NCBI GenBank assembly: GCA_947095535.1
Contig: OX352773.1
Location: forward strand, 214,416,093-214,480,092
Length of the DNA: 64,000 bases
Reading direction: 5' to 3'
Source of the DNA: Poecilobothrus nobilitatus
Taxonomy: Eukaryota; Arthropoda; Insecta; Diptera; Dolichopodidae
Within the stretch, counting starts at the first letter, position 1, and each line of letters opens with the position of its first letter. This document shows, one piece after another, positions 14,461 through 26,969 of this stretch. A program made the position numbers and the translations under genes. The notes beneath the pieces are model-generated. The model saw only the letters and a list, made by a program, of their open reading frames with translations, ran no database searches and was not told where the DNA came from.

Positions 14461-16275
14461 TGAACGATTATTTTCATAACAATTTCAATTAGATTGAAAA
14501 AAAAATTAGAAAAAAAAATATTTTACTTTCATCAAGAATTGAATCTGGGTCTGTCGAACTAAATATAAATATACCTACTAAATAAAGCAGACAGTTTATA
14601 ACATTATTTTCAAAAATTTATTTGAATTAAAAAAGAAAAATAGGAAATATATGGTAGCAAGCGAAATTTTATTTATCTTGATCTTATGATATTTACTGTT
14701 GATATTTTTTCATAAAAAAAAAGAACAATTTTTTACTTAATCGCTCTATTTTCTTGTGTTGAAATACTAATCGATAGTTATACTATCTAGATACTAACAT
14801 AGTTATACTATTTTATCAATTTCACTATTAAGTTAAAACAATTCCACTACTAGATCTGTACATTTGTATATAGCAAAAAAGTTAGACAAATTACCCCATA
14901 TTATGTTTATATCTAAATTTCATTATCTGGACTTTTAAAAAGTTGAATATTATATTAAACATTTTTAAATGTACACAATTTCATTGAGCTCACTTCAAAG
15001 ATCATTTTTATTTTAGATAAATTCTACATTGATAAATTATTTCTTTAAATTAACAAACGCCTCTTATTTTGAACGAAAGATAAAAACAAAATGAAAATTT
15101 CATCTATAATAAATTTTTATTTTATTTGAAAAATCAAAGCATCTCTACCACTCTTATAATATATAGATTTAATTTATTCTTAACACCACAAATGTTAAAA
15201 TTTTAAATTTCTTCTTCAATTCTAGATTTCCTGCATTAGAAAAAGCCATAGAACATTCCTTTTTATTTTCATCCTTATTTACTATTATATTTACTGTTAT
15301 AAAAGAAGTAACCATTAACTATTAAATCATCATTTTCTTCCCTATTACTTATATATTATTAACTTACTTATGCACCATACTACTATTATTATATTTATAA
15401 GGTAGCAATAACGTAAATTCTTGTTATTTCTTTTTTTTTGAATGCTAAGAGACATTATCGTTTTTGTTTTGTTGTACACTATACGTTTCATTGGAATTTT
15501 TCAGGACACATGAAACAAGTGAAACGAAAACTTTTTTTTTATTTTGTTTCTTTTCCTCTGTTTAATATTCAAACAAAATAAAACTTTAAATTCCTTTGGG
15601 CTCAAAAAAACCAAATCAATATGAAAATTTATTCTCATAATTTTACTTTTTTAAATAAGGAAACTATAGAATATGGTGGTACTAGCGAATTGTTTTGTTT
15701 CCCACACTCTGTCTGTTTTGATTTTATTAAAAAACAAAAAAAAACACCGAAAATTATATGAATGTTAACGTTTTTTTTTTAAATCCCTAAGCAAATTGAT
15801 TAGATAATTTTAGAAATATTATGAAGATATGAGTTCAATTACACGAACAGCAACTGAAATCAAATTTTTAATGTTATTCTGATCTTTTGAGCCTTTTAAG
15901 TTGATTGTACTATATAAACTTTGTTTTCCTTAAGTTATATAAAAAAAAATTGAAATTTAAAAAAGATTTTTCGAATTGGAGTATGGTTGCAAATATTTTA
16001 ATTGTTTATTTTAAAAAAAAGAACCGGATGTTGATTAATTTTGTACTAAAACCAATAAATCTAAGTACAAGGGTAAAAAGTTTTAAAGTAGTTAAATTTG
16101 AATTACAAAATTCCGTAACTGCAGGACAAAGCGAGCTAAATAAAAGCAAATGATGCTCTTTAAAAGTTTGTTCTTTAAATATATATCAGATCTATAAATC
16201 TAATCTATGGATTACAATGATAATTGTGCTAGTAATAAGATAAAGATAAAATAAAAAGCTTTCAATTTGCTCAAG

Positions 16276-16461
16276 AGCCTCGCTGGCCTAGTGGGTAAGA
16301 GCTTATGACATACGCTGTAAACACCGACGGAGTGTGGTTTCGAATCCCACACATGTCGTAAGAATAATTCCCCCTTACGATATTTGTAGCCGCGCCTGAA
16401 AAGGAAAGGCTATGTAATTTCCTTGTCACACTTATGTGGTAGGGGAAAGTACTAAAAAAAA
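16276..16461 (+). mobile_element. tRNA-derived SINE, family 1, with 12-bp target duplication
   Basis: The head resembles a tRNA promoter: A-box-like TGGCCTAGTGGGTAAGAGC and B-box GGTTTCGAATCCCAC. The body is conserved (CGTAAGAATAATTCCCCCTTACGA, then CCTGAAAAGGAAAGG) and a poly(A) tail follows. AATTTGCTCAAG flanks it (16264-16275 and 16462-16473), a classic retroposition footprint. This is the best-preserved copy. Others are at 10820, 14305, 20019, 42063 and 51672. Confidence 0.85.
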
Positions 16462-16492
16462 AATTTGCTCAAGTTTAAATTAAATTTTTAAT

Positions 16493-16744
16493 CTCAACCA
16501 AAAAAAGTAGAGAACCTACAAATTGTTGTAAGAATATTTTGTGTTAATTTCAAGACTCTAGCTTTCTTAGTTTTTGAGTTATCTTGCTGACGGACAGACG
16601 GACAGACGAACAAAGCTTAATCGAGTTAGAATTTGATTCTGATCCGATCCATACCTTTGAAGTTATATCTAACTAGCTTATTTCGAGGTGTTACAAACGG
16701 AGGAGCAATTTTAATATATCCGATCCTTATCGTACGGGTATAAT
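16493..16744 (+). mobile_element. 3' fragment of an E3-type element (E4)
   Basis: It matches 58281-58538: CAACCAAAAA..., GGAACCTACAAATT..., TAGCTTTCTTAGTTTTTGAG, a GACG run, CTGATCCGATCCATACC, TTTCGAGGTGTTACAAACGG and the end TCGTACGGGTATAA. The 5' part is absent. A SINE inserted just upstream has duplicated AATTTGCTCAAG. Confidence 0.7.
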
Positions 16745-19700
16745 AACGATTTTTTAATCTTCTTACCTCATAATATATACATATAATATTTAATATTAGT
16801 TGAGTATTTTGCTGAAAAATTATGATTTTATTTAAAAAATTTTTTCTAAAGTACTGAGTATAACGTAATAAGTTGATGATTAATATTATTGTAAATATAA
16901 AAATTATACTATTAACAAGTATGAAAGTAATTCTTTTCGTATGAAATTATTTTATTTAAATATAAGAAAATGATTTTATTCTAAATATTTAATTAAGTTT
17001 AAACCAAGAATTTCAAAACCGAGATTTCTTAGAAATTCTCAAAAAAACAAAAAAAAATTTTGTGAAACAACACATAAATATTTTATTAAAAAATATTTTT
17101 TTTTTTTTATTTCATAAATTGCCCTCTTAATCAAAATGTTAACTTTGTCCTTTAAATATTGACAATAATATTTTCTCTTTCTTAGGAATTCTTTTCTCAA
17201 CAATTTGACAATGAAAATTCATAAAATTTTCGTTGTAGCACATGACAGAATTCATTGGATTTATTCATTGTTAATTTTTAAAGACAAATATACATATTAA
17301 TAGCAGTACAATGGCAAGTCACAAAAATGGTCCTTTTAAAGATTTTTTCGTTACAAAAAAAAAAAAGAAAAAAAAAGTTTTTCAATTAGTCCCTCCAAAA
17401 CAAAAATAAAAACAATGCTTTTAAAATAAAAATGATAAAACAAAAACAATTGCAGCGTCATTTAAAAATTTTTATAATGTAATCTGAACCTAAGAATAGA
17501 AAATGAAGAGATTAAAGGTCTTTTTTTTTTAAAAGAACAAACAATTTTGGGGTTATTTAAGAAAACAAAACTTATTACTCATTAGAGATTTAAATTATAA
17601 AAACACAAAAACAAAAAAGAAATTGTTTTTCCTAATTAATAAATAATGTTGTACCGTGATATTTTTCTAAAGGATACCGTGATATTTCAGATATTTTTCT
17701 AAAGGATAATAAATAATATCAAATGTAATAAAAAGGAACTACAAAATTTATCTTTGAACAATTTTAACGCAAACAAAATAATAACAAACTTATATTAATA
17801 TTTATTAAGAAACAAAGTTGATATTCATTAACTGACAAAAGGTATAATTCAGTCACCTGGATAATTTGATTTTTCTTTTTTTTTGTTTTTTTTTTTAAGA
17901 AAACTTTCTTACCTGTACAAGAAAATATTAATTATTTTACAAAGTAATTTTTATTGATAAAATAATTATAAAAAATAAATAAATTTTTTCAAAAAAAATA
18001 GCGGCCTTAATTTTTTAACAAGAAATTTGAAAAAAAAAAACGATTTAAAACACAAATAATTTTTGAATTTATTAAATTATTATATTTGTTTCCTTTTTTT
18101 CTAAATTGATTTTTTTTTTTTTTTTAAATTGTGTTAATTTTTAAATTAATTAATTATTTTCACAATAAATTTTCTTTTTATAATTTAAAAAAAAAAAAAA
18201 TTCCGTTAATTTTTAAATTTTAAGAATTTCAAAAATTTTTCACTTTTTTTTCAATTATTCAAAAATATGAAACAATATTTCTTTATTTTTTTTGTACTCT
18301 CTAATAAAATATTGAAAATATTGTTCTGTATTCGCCGAAAGATATGCAACAACTGATCAAAAATATTTTCTTACACCATAGTTTTAATAAAACTGAATAA
18401 CGGCAAAGAAAATAAAAACAAGAACAAAAATATAACAATTAATATAAAATACCGAACAAACGAACTTCATATAACGATTAACGTGGGCTGATAAACACTC
18501 ACACTATTAGTGATACAAATATACAATACCTAAATGTTGTACTGTTATAACATAACGGAATTAATTTGGTACAAAAATACAAAAAAAAAAAAAAAATAAA
18601 ATATTATTTACTCTATATGATAATATAAAAAATGTTAATAATAATAAAATATGTAAATTTACATATGTATGTGTGTATAAGCTCTTATACCAAAAATATG
18701 AAAATAGATGAAAATATTACCAAAAAAAAAAAAAAAACAATTTCTTTCCTTAAATACAACCAACTGTTGGATAAAATATACTTTCTTTTTTTTTTGTTCT
18801 TTCATATTATTCATAACGGTAAATTTATGTGTGTATAACATTACTTAAATGAATGAATGAATGAAAACAAAACAAAAAAAAAAAAAACCAAAACAATTTT
18901 ATAACGGGAAATAAAAATATAATACATATGTTTGAAGCATTTAAAGAAGTTGAAGAAGATATTAAAATGCATGAAATATGTATAGAATAATAGGTTTCAA
19001 ACATGTTTGATTTCAATTTAATACAATACAACATATTATTATTGAAAGCTCTTTTTGTATTACATATACATTTATTTTTATATACTCGTATAGATATGAT
19101 ATGACCGATTTCCGAATGAAGTGTGGTGAATTTTTATTTATTTTGTTGAATTGTTTTATGCTCGATTGTGTTTTGTTTTCTGTATTTTTGCAGAAATGAA
19201 AATTTAACAAATTTACAAAAAATAAATTATGAATATAAATTATTTTTTGATATTTGACATAAATTTATTTTTATTTTGAATTGAAAAGTTTTTTTTAATT
19301 CTTTGATTGTATTTGATTATTTCTTTTTAATTTTTTTTTTATTTCAAATTGATTAGTTTCATATTTTTTATTAAGTAGTGGTTGTTCTCTAATCTTTATA
19401 CTAACACTTTTAAAAGTACACAAAATATAATTACCTGTTACCTAAAAAATTACTTTTATAAAAGTAATTAAAATTACGGAGTATTTCTACAATATGAATT
19501 GTGCGTTTCGATATTGATTTAAGAACTGACATTCGGCATTAAAATTTTTCTAATTTTATTTTAATTGATTAGCGCCTCAATTATATAATATTAAATTTTA
19601 AATTAATTAACATATTGCTTATTAATCGAAGGTGTGTGGTTTGAAATATCTTAGAGGTCGTGAATGTACAGAGTTCAAGTCTAGTAATTACTGATGCGTT

Positions 19701-20018
19701 AACTTAACCTTCATTAATAAAAAAAAAAAAATAACAACTAATTTCCAATTGATTATAATAAAAAAAATTTTATTAATCTTAATTACCCACCTTTTTGGCT
19801 TGATTTACCTGTCATCGATCAGTATAAATATGTAATATGGAAATTACATACTTAATTTTATAGTTCGTAAACAATCAAATATGGAATTTAATTAAATTTT
19901 AAAATATATCGTCTTAAAAAATAAAATGAAGAAAGAATTGTCATGCCGTTTTATGGTTGGTTACAAATTAGTTTAAAGCCTTAAGAAATGTCAAATTTTC
20001 CAAAACTTTTAATAATGA
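16745..20018. other. No gene recognised
   Basis: Homopolymer-rich sequence. Minor features: a short duplication of TACCGTGATATTT at about 17655 and 17687, and a GAAT tetranucleotide run at about 18849-18865. Confidence 0.5.
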
Positions 20019-20220
20019 TTTTTTTTTTCTTTGTTTTTAGTGCATTTCTCTGCTACATAAATGTGAACAGGAATTTCCACAGCCTTTCTTTTTCAGGTGT
20101 GGCTGTAAAGATCGTAAGGGGGAATAACTCTTACGACGTGTTTGGGATTCGTATCCACACTTCCTCGGTGTTTACATAGCATATTGTATACGGTCTTACC
20201 CACTCTGTCACCGAGGCCCC
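20019..20220 (-). mobile_element. tRNA-derived SINE, family 1, minus-strand copy
   Basis: Minus strand reads GGGGCCTCGGTGACAGAGTGG, then GTGTGGATACGAATCCC (mutated B box), the conserved body and poly(A). Flanking AATGAT is a weak target duplication. Confidence 0.78.
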
Positions 20221-21200
20221 TTAATGATATTAATATTTTTTTTTTCTTTATATGAGAATTGAGTATTCACATTTCTAAACCTGGGAATTTTCTCATGGCC
20301 TGTCTGCTTATGTTTATGCTGTCCTCCTGCTTTCCTCATATTTAAAAACTGTACTGTATTAAATAATTTTAAACATGTGCCGTTCTATATATAGGATGTT
20401 CTGTTTTTTTATTGTTAAAAATATTTAAAAAGTTTTTTTTAATTTTATTTAAAAATTGATATTTTTTGTTTTGAGAACTTCAATTATTCTTCTCAAATTT
20501 TTTTTTTTTCTTACATACAATATGTTATATTATAATATATATTCTAATAATATACATTTGAATCAATTTAAATACTATATAAAACAATAATCATTTCAAT
20601 TTTTCATTTCAGTTATAGATTTTTTTTTTTTATACATATAAATTATTTTAAAGAGAAAAAAAAAACGCTTTCATTTTCGACAATATGCATGAAAAGTTTT
20701 TTGTTTTTAATTTTCATTTAATATATGTAAATTTTATTTTTCTTTTATCCCAAATATGAGTAAACTGTATCAGAGTTATTCTTTAAAAATGAAAATTTAA
20801 AACCATTTTTAAGAGACAAGGATACATTTGTGTTGGTAGTATGCCATATACAAACATTATTTTTGATTTTCCTATGTCTTTTCTGATATTGTTAGTTAGT
20901 TCTTTTTGAAAGATGACCTTTTAAATAAAACAAAAAACTAAGTATATATAGATATTGTTCACAAAATATGTACATAATTCATTTTTGTGGTTCAAATTAG
21001 AATGCCCATTATAAACAATAAAAATTTTTAAATTTTTTATTTAAATTAAATCTTTATTGTTTATAATGGACATTAATTTTTTAATTAGATGTAAAATAAG
21101 GTAATCGTAAATTTTTTAAAATTCATATAGAAAACAAATAAAGAAATGATATTATTTGCATTATTGTTAAAATTAATTTAATTTAAAAATATTTAAAAAA

Positions 21201-22968
21201 CGAGGAAGAGTGCAGTAGAGTAGACTGTGTCAACTCTGGGATACCCGTATGAACGTAATATATCCTGTTTCTATAAAACTTGATCATCTTTTAAAAACAT
21301 TCAGAGTTTTAGTACCGAACTACAGAGATATATTTATGTAAATTGTGGAGTTGTATGATAGCTACCCGAATCTATTGCGCGTAGCTTCATTAAGTTCCAA
21401 GAAATGCAAAAAGCCTGAACCGGCTGCTTTAGACCATTCAAATTTTACAAAAGTTTTTGGCATGCAACTCGACACTTTTTCACTAAATTTCAGATAGCTA
21501 GCTTCAATAGACACTGAGTTATTTTCATTTAAAAAGAGAAGTTGTATGGCAACTATCCGAACCTGTCATATCATCACAACCAAATTTTACAGAAGTTGTT
21601 GCCATAAAACTCGATCATCATTTGCAAAATTTCAGATACCTAGATTGAATAGACACTGGGTTATTTCCATTTAAAGAAAGAAGTTGTATGGCAGCTACTC
21701 GAACCCGGCGGCCGCAAATGCTGGAGTTAAATAGCAAAACTAACAATTTTGTAAAAGTGACGTAAAAAAAAATTCAGCCTCCTAACTCCTTTATTTTTTG
21801 AGTTATCGTGCGGACGGACACTGAGTTATTTTCATTTAAAAAGAGAAGTTGTATGGCAGCTACCCGAACCCGGGGACAGAAAATGCTGGAGTTAAATAGC
21901 AAAACTAACAATTTCACAAAAGTAACGTAAAAAAATTTTCAGCCTCCTAGCTCCTCTATTTTTTGAGTTATAGTGCGGACGGACACTGAGTTCTTTCATT
22001 TAAAAAGAGATTTTGTATGGCAGCTACCCGAACCCGTCACACCACCACAACCAAATTTTGTAGAAGTTGTTGCCATAAAACTTGATCATCATTTGCAAGA
22101 TTTCAGACGCCTAGCTTTATTAACTTCCAAGAGGTGCAAGAAGCCTGAACCGGCTGTTCTAGGCCAAACAAATTTTACAAAAGTTGTTGGCATATAACTC
22201 GACACTTCCTTACTAAATTTCAGATTCCTAGCTTCAATAAACACTGAGTTATTCTCATTTAACCGGAGAAGTTGTATGGCAGCTACCCGAACCCGCCGCA
22301 CCACCACAACCAAATTTTACAAAAGTTGTTGCCATAAAACTTGATCATCATTTGCAAAATTTCAGACGCCTAGCTTCATTAGGTTCCAAGAGGTGCAAGA
22401 AGTCTGAACCGGCTGCTCTAGACCAACCAAATTTTACAAAAGTTGTTGGCATGTAACTCGACACCTCTTTACTAAATTTCAGATTCCTAGCTTCAATAAA
22501 CACTGAGTTATTATCATTTAAACGGAGAAGTTGTATGGCAGCTACCCGAACCCGCTGCACCAGCACAACCAAATTTTACAGAAGTTGTTGCCATAAAACT
22601 TGATCATCATTTGCAAAATTTCAGAAACCTAGCTTGAATAGATACTGAGTTATTTCTATATAAAGATAGAAGTTGTATGGCAGCTACTCGAACCCGCCGA
22701 CCGAAAATGTTGGATTTAAATAGCAAAACTAACAATTTTGCAAAAGTGACGTAAAAAAAATTTCAGCCCCCTAGCTCCTTTATTTTTTGAGTTATCGTGC
22801 GGACGGACGGACGGACGGACGGACGGACGTACATGGCTTAATCGACTCAGAATTCGATTCTGAGCCGATCCATACCTTTGACACTATATCTAGCTCGACT
22901 CCTTTAAGGTGTCACAAACGTAATGGCAAATTTATTATACCCTTGAACATAGTTCATACGGGTATAAA
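21201..22968 (+). mobile_element. GACG-tailed dispersed element E1 with internal tandem duplication
   Basis: It starts CGAGGAAGAGTGCAG and ends in GGGTATAAA. ATACCCGTATGAAC at 21241-21254 is the exact inverse of GTTCATACGGGTAT at 22952-22965. The 3' part has a GACG array (22801-22828), then CTTAATCGACTCAGAATTCG and ACACTATATCTAGCTCG. A shorter inverted copy is at 28193 and related copies are at 56948 and 16493. The interior is a duplicated array. Superfamily unknown. Confidence 0.75.
21340..22790. repeat. Internal tandem array of E1 (259-bp higher-order unit)
   Basis: The motif GTTGTATGGCAGCTACCCG and variants recurs at about 21541, 21682, 21847, 22012, 22271, 22530 and 22673. The spacings 22012-22271-22530 are exactly 259 bp. 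The other spacings (about 140-166 bp) are shorter units, partly with their own GACGGACACTGAG junction. Similar 74-residue minus-strand ORFs in adjacent units (22089 and 22348) are by-products of the repeat, not genes. Confidence 0.8.
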
Positions 22969-23072
22969 TATAAAAAGATTAAAATTTACCATTATTATTA
23001 TTTCAACAACAACCAGATACAACTAATATTCTTTTATTAAGATATTAATTGATTTGATAATTTTTTTAGTGA

Positions 23073-23420
23073 AAGTTAGAAGCCGGCAGCCCCCACCATT
23101 TCAAATATTGTGTTATTTGAATATGTATTATGTAAAAAAATAATTAAGGAGGATTTTAAAGTTGTTTGCAAAATCAGAATTATACGCTTTTTCCAGAATT
23201 TAACTCTAAAATTCGTTCTAATTCAGAATCTCGCATAAACGAACATATAAATATCCGGATTTTTCAACCAACTCTAAAATCCTTCTTAATTATTTTTTTT
23301 ACAAACATTCCAAGATCAAAAAATTTGAAATTAAAGCGACTAATGTACGTTACCAACTATAAAATTTCTTCTAATTCAGAGTTCTCATATAATCTTAAGA
23401 CCTTATTTCACATTCGGATA
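23073..23420 (-). mobile_element. Core-repeat fragment of the foldback family
   Basis: It contains the family core read on the opposite strand: GGAGGATTTTAAAGTTGTTTGC, then AATTATACGCTTTTTCC, followed by CAACTCTAAAATCC. It ends 100 bp before a 21-bp tandem array. No clear inverted termini were found, so this is listed as a fragment. A similar short core fragment (GGCGATTTTATAGTTGG ... ATACGCTTTTTCC) is at 31806-31852. Confidence 0.5.
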
Positions 23421-23520
23421 AGAAATAAGACCTTTTCGTGAGGAAGGGCTTAGGCTATATAAGAACCCACCGAGTTTTGTAATTTTTAAGTTAAAATTCA
23501 TATTTACAGGGTTTACACTC

Positions 23521-23625
23521 CGAATTCACCCATTTGCAAATCAAATTCATTCTTTGGCAAACCAAATTCACCCTTTTGCAAATCAAATACAGCTTTTTGT
23601 AAATCAAATTAAATTTTTTACAAAC
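23521..23625. repeat. 21-bp minisatellite, five units
   Basis: Five contiguous 21-bp units of the form CAAATTCACCCTTTTGCAAAT fill 105 bp exactly. Because 21 is a multiple of three, one frame reads a seven-residue repeat (NQIHPFA). It lies next to a foldback core fragment and may be a terminal array of a degenerate copy with a longer unit. Confidence 0.8.
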
Positions 23626-25349
23626 TTTTGCGGAGTTATTCCATTTTTCTTTGGGAACTTATTACACATTGGAGAATTATTTTATGTAGACATTTTTGTT
23701 ATGATCCTTTTCAGGATCTATATCGATATTATTTTTTAATTTTTTATTAGTAGGTGAATTAGCTGCCTATAATCCTACAAAATAATACAGTATAATTAAT
23801 TTGGTTCAATCAAAAAAGATTATAAAATTATTTAATATTGCACAATATTTAGACATTTTTTTTTAGTTATAAGTTAGCCAAAAAGAAAATCAATCATTTC
23901 TTATTTTTTTTTTCACAAAATAAAATATTTAAAATTTCAATGTTAATTTTATTTAAGTTTTTATTAAAATTAAATTTTATTAATTAATTTTATACATATT
24001 TTTATACATAACAATTTTATACATTTTATACATAACCTTTTTTTTTAAATAAATTTATTAAAAATAAAAATGAATTTACTTGTAAATAATGGAAAAATTT
24101 CTTCGACTTAATTTTAATTTAAAAAATATCAAAAATTGATATTCAAAATATTCTTTTTTATTTCGTAAGAAATTTTTATTTTTTTATATGCATTGAGGAA
24201 ACTTCATTTAATTGGATCCAAAAATGAGGAAAAGAGCTAGGAAGAGATGAAAAAAAATTTTTTTTTTACAATTTATGGAAATTTATGCAATTTTCCTTTT
24301 TTGTATGAGTTTTTTGGCTTTTTTTTTCCTTTATGCAAATGTTTATTTATTTTTCTGTGTTTTGATATCCGAAATTGTTAAGAAAATATTATGGAAGTTT
24401 GTATACGAATTAGATTTTTTTTTTCAAAATATCGAATTTAAATTAACAAGAAGCTTTTTAATAAAAATATTATAAATGAAAGTTTACTTTAAGGCACGAA
24501 AATTTGAAAAAATAAATTTAAAAATTTTTTTTTTAAATTTATTAATTTTATGAATTTATATATTTATATTAAATTAATTTTAATATATGTATGCTGAAAT
24601 GGTTTTGTTTTAAACAAATTTGAAATAATTGGTAAATTAATAAATAAAAAATACAATATGTTTTTTCGAATAATACTAATAATCCAGCCTTGTAATCCGC
24701 CATAAATGACGGAATTAAAATAACTCCCACTTTTTTTTTTCTCGTTTATTAGATTCTTTATTCGGAATTTAAGGAAAATGTATTAATAATTTTAAATGTA
24801 TAATTGTTCATCATTCCTTACTTTTACAATCAAAGTGTTTTTTTTTTCTTTTTGCATTTTCATTAAAGAAACGTAAAAAATTCTTCCAGGCTTTAGTAGT
24901 GCATAAAACTTCTTATTATTGTATATTTAAGTAAAAATACATTTGATTATTTGATTAACTATAAGAAAATTCTAAAATAGATAAAATATAAAGTAAATTA
25001 CAGAGGTTTTAATTTTGTCTTTATTAAAAAAAAAAAAAAACAAAATTTTTAACATTTTTCACATTAAAAGGAATACAACATAAAATACAAAGAGCCTTTT
25101 CAACATAATAATGCACATAATATGTATTTATGTATATATAATATATATATATATGTATATCAACTATATATATCAAAATATTATTTAAAGAAAATTCTTT
25201 AATCAAATTTTGTTTATATTTGCCTTAGAAGAAATTTACTTAAAAATATAATAAATGTTTGCACTATAAAGAACAAATGATATAACACTTCTTAAGAAAA
25301 TAAACTTCAAATTTTAGTTTATATTTTGGCTTAGTTCTTTTAATAGTTA

Positions 25350-25828
25350 TATACAGGGTGTCCCACTTTTGAACGGCTTGTTATAAAAAAAAATACATTA
25401 TCTCAAAAACGGTTAGATATAGAGAAGAAGTTATTAGGTATGGGGCTTGAAAAGCTGTTTCGAAATATGCCATAAAAAGAACCCCAAATATAGGGTGTTT
25501 CAAAAGAAAATTGTTTGTTTGAAATATATTTTTTTCATTTTAAATTATTTTGAACCTCCATAACTTTGTAACTTTTGCGTATATGGCGATCATTAATACA
25601 CACAAAAGCTGACAACCTATTCTACAAAATGTATTTTTTTTTATCTTTCTATAGCAAGCCGTTCAAAAGTTATAGATTGTCTTATGAAAAGTCGCTAAAA
25701 CATAATCAACCCCTCATATCTTGAAAAGAATAGAATAGAACCTCCCCTCCCATATAATTTTTTGTTCGTTGTGATGTTTCCCATCACCTCCTGCTCTATG
25801 TGCAAGTTAACGCGGGAAACCCTGTATA
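25350..25828. mobile_element. TIR element with TATACAGGGTGTCCC ends
   Basis: The ends TATACAGGGTGTCCCAC and (reverse-complemented) TATACAGGGTTTCCCGC form a 17-bp TIR with two mismatches. A second internal inverted pair, TTTTGAACGGCTTGTTATA near 25367 and TATAGCAAGCCGTTCAAAA near 25660, lies inside. The outer TATA could be part of the TIR or a 4-bp target duplication. There is no ORF, and the superfamily is undecided. A matching solo end (ACACCCTGTATATT) closes a GC-richer stretch at about 33378-33515. Confidence 0.72.
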
Positions 25829-26129
25829 AAAACATAACAACATGAAAATTTTATAGACTGAAAAAGAATTTATTAACATTAGGTACTTTATTGTCAACAT
25901 GTTATTTTATTAAATTTAGTTTGTTTATTTTTTTATATATTGCAAATCACATAGGATAATGCAATATTACTAAATCATCGACTAATGAAGACCCATTATA
26001 GGTTGAACACTATTATATAGTATAATATTATTTGTTTTGTTTATATTATATGCATATATTATATATTTACATTGTATTTAATAAGAAAAGATTTTGTTTT
26101 CAAATTTGAAAAAAGCTTGCTACCTATAC

Positions 26130-26196
26130 TGACTTTCAATTCGCACTTCCTACACTAATAAACCATGTGTTAACCACTCGGCTAAAGAATATTAAT
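26130..26196 (-). mobile_element. Degenerate tRNA-like sequence
   Basis: Minus strand reads TTTAGCCGAGTGGTTAACAC (a good A-box region) and AGTGCGAATTGAAAG (a degraded B box). Likely a decayed SINE head; it lies 67 bp left of the foldback element F3. Confidence 0.35.
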
Positions 26197-26262
26197 TTAC
26201 ATCAAGAATTGCATACTTTAAGGTACCATTTTTTTTACATTCTGTCATGATTTCTTTTAATC

Positions 26263-26969
26263 GGGACGGTCTCATAATTTCAAAAAAAAAATTCCAAAGT
26301 TACAAACAATGAAAAAAAATAATTCCAAAAAACAAAATTCCCAAATATTGAAAAAAAAGTCCAAAAAATGAAATATGGGATTGGGATTTGGGATTGATGA
26401 CAAAGCTTTTTAACAAACTTTCAAACTTTAAGAATTTGATTAGTGGGAGCGGAAGTCTCTACTGTGCGAAAATAAAAATGGGGATTTAAGGCGATGGCCA
26501 CAATTTAATACTTTAAAATATGTTAGTAAAAAAATAATTAGGAAGAATTTTAAAGTTGGTTACAAAATCAGGATTACACGCCTTTTACAGAATATGTATA
26601 AATGTGTATATGTAAGATTCCAATTTAGGAGAAATTTTATAGTTGGTTTCAAAATCAGGCTTTAAATAATTTATCGGTAGCCGCCATTATATTAAATACA
26701 TTGTTGTTGAAATATGTATGTAAAAAAATGTTAGAAGCGATTTTACAGTTGGTTACAACTTCAGAGTCACAATAATTTATTTAACGGGTATTTCGAGCGC
26801 TATTTAAAAGCTGCCCATTAATATTTGGATTTAATAATAAATTTTTGGATGAATTTATTTTAAGTGGAATTTTTTTGTTTTGGAATTATGTAAATGGAAA
26901 TGAATTGAATTGAATTATGTATCTTGGAAATGGAATTTTTTTTTTTTATGAATTTCGTACCCAACCCGC
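26263..26969. mobile_element. Foldback-like element F3
   Basis: The left end (26275-26390) repeats AATTCCAAA-type units at about 15-bp spacing. The right end (26850-26955) repeats the inverse TTTGGAATT form. Between them lie core-repeat units containing GTTGGTTACAAAATCAG and GTTGAAATATGTATGTAAA. The termini are GGGACGGTCTCATAATTTC and, reverse-complemented, GGGTTGGGTACGAAATTC. A degenerate TTTAATC repeat flanks both sides (7 bp). No ORF of note. Confidence 0.62.

Noticed and set aside
22089..22572. Two similar 74-residue minus-strand ORFs (22089-22313 and 22348-22572) that look like a tandem gene pair
   Set aside because: They are open frames inside the 259-bp repeated unit of E1; the similarity comes from the repeat, and no coding signal or family motif is present.
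22801..22828. GACG tetranucleotide array as an independent microsatellite or CRISPR-like repeat
   Set aside because: The same array occurs at the same position in every E and family-A element, so it is part of those elements; there are no spacers.
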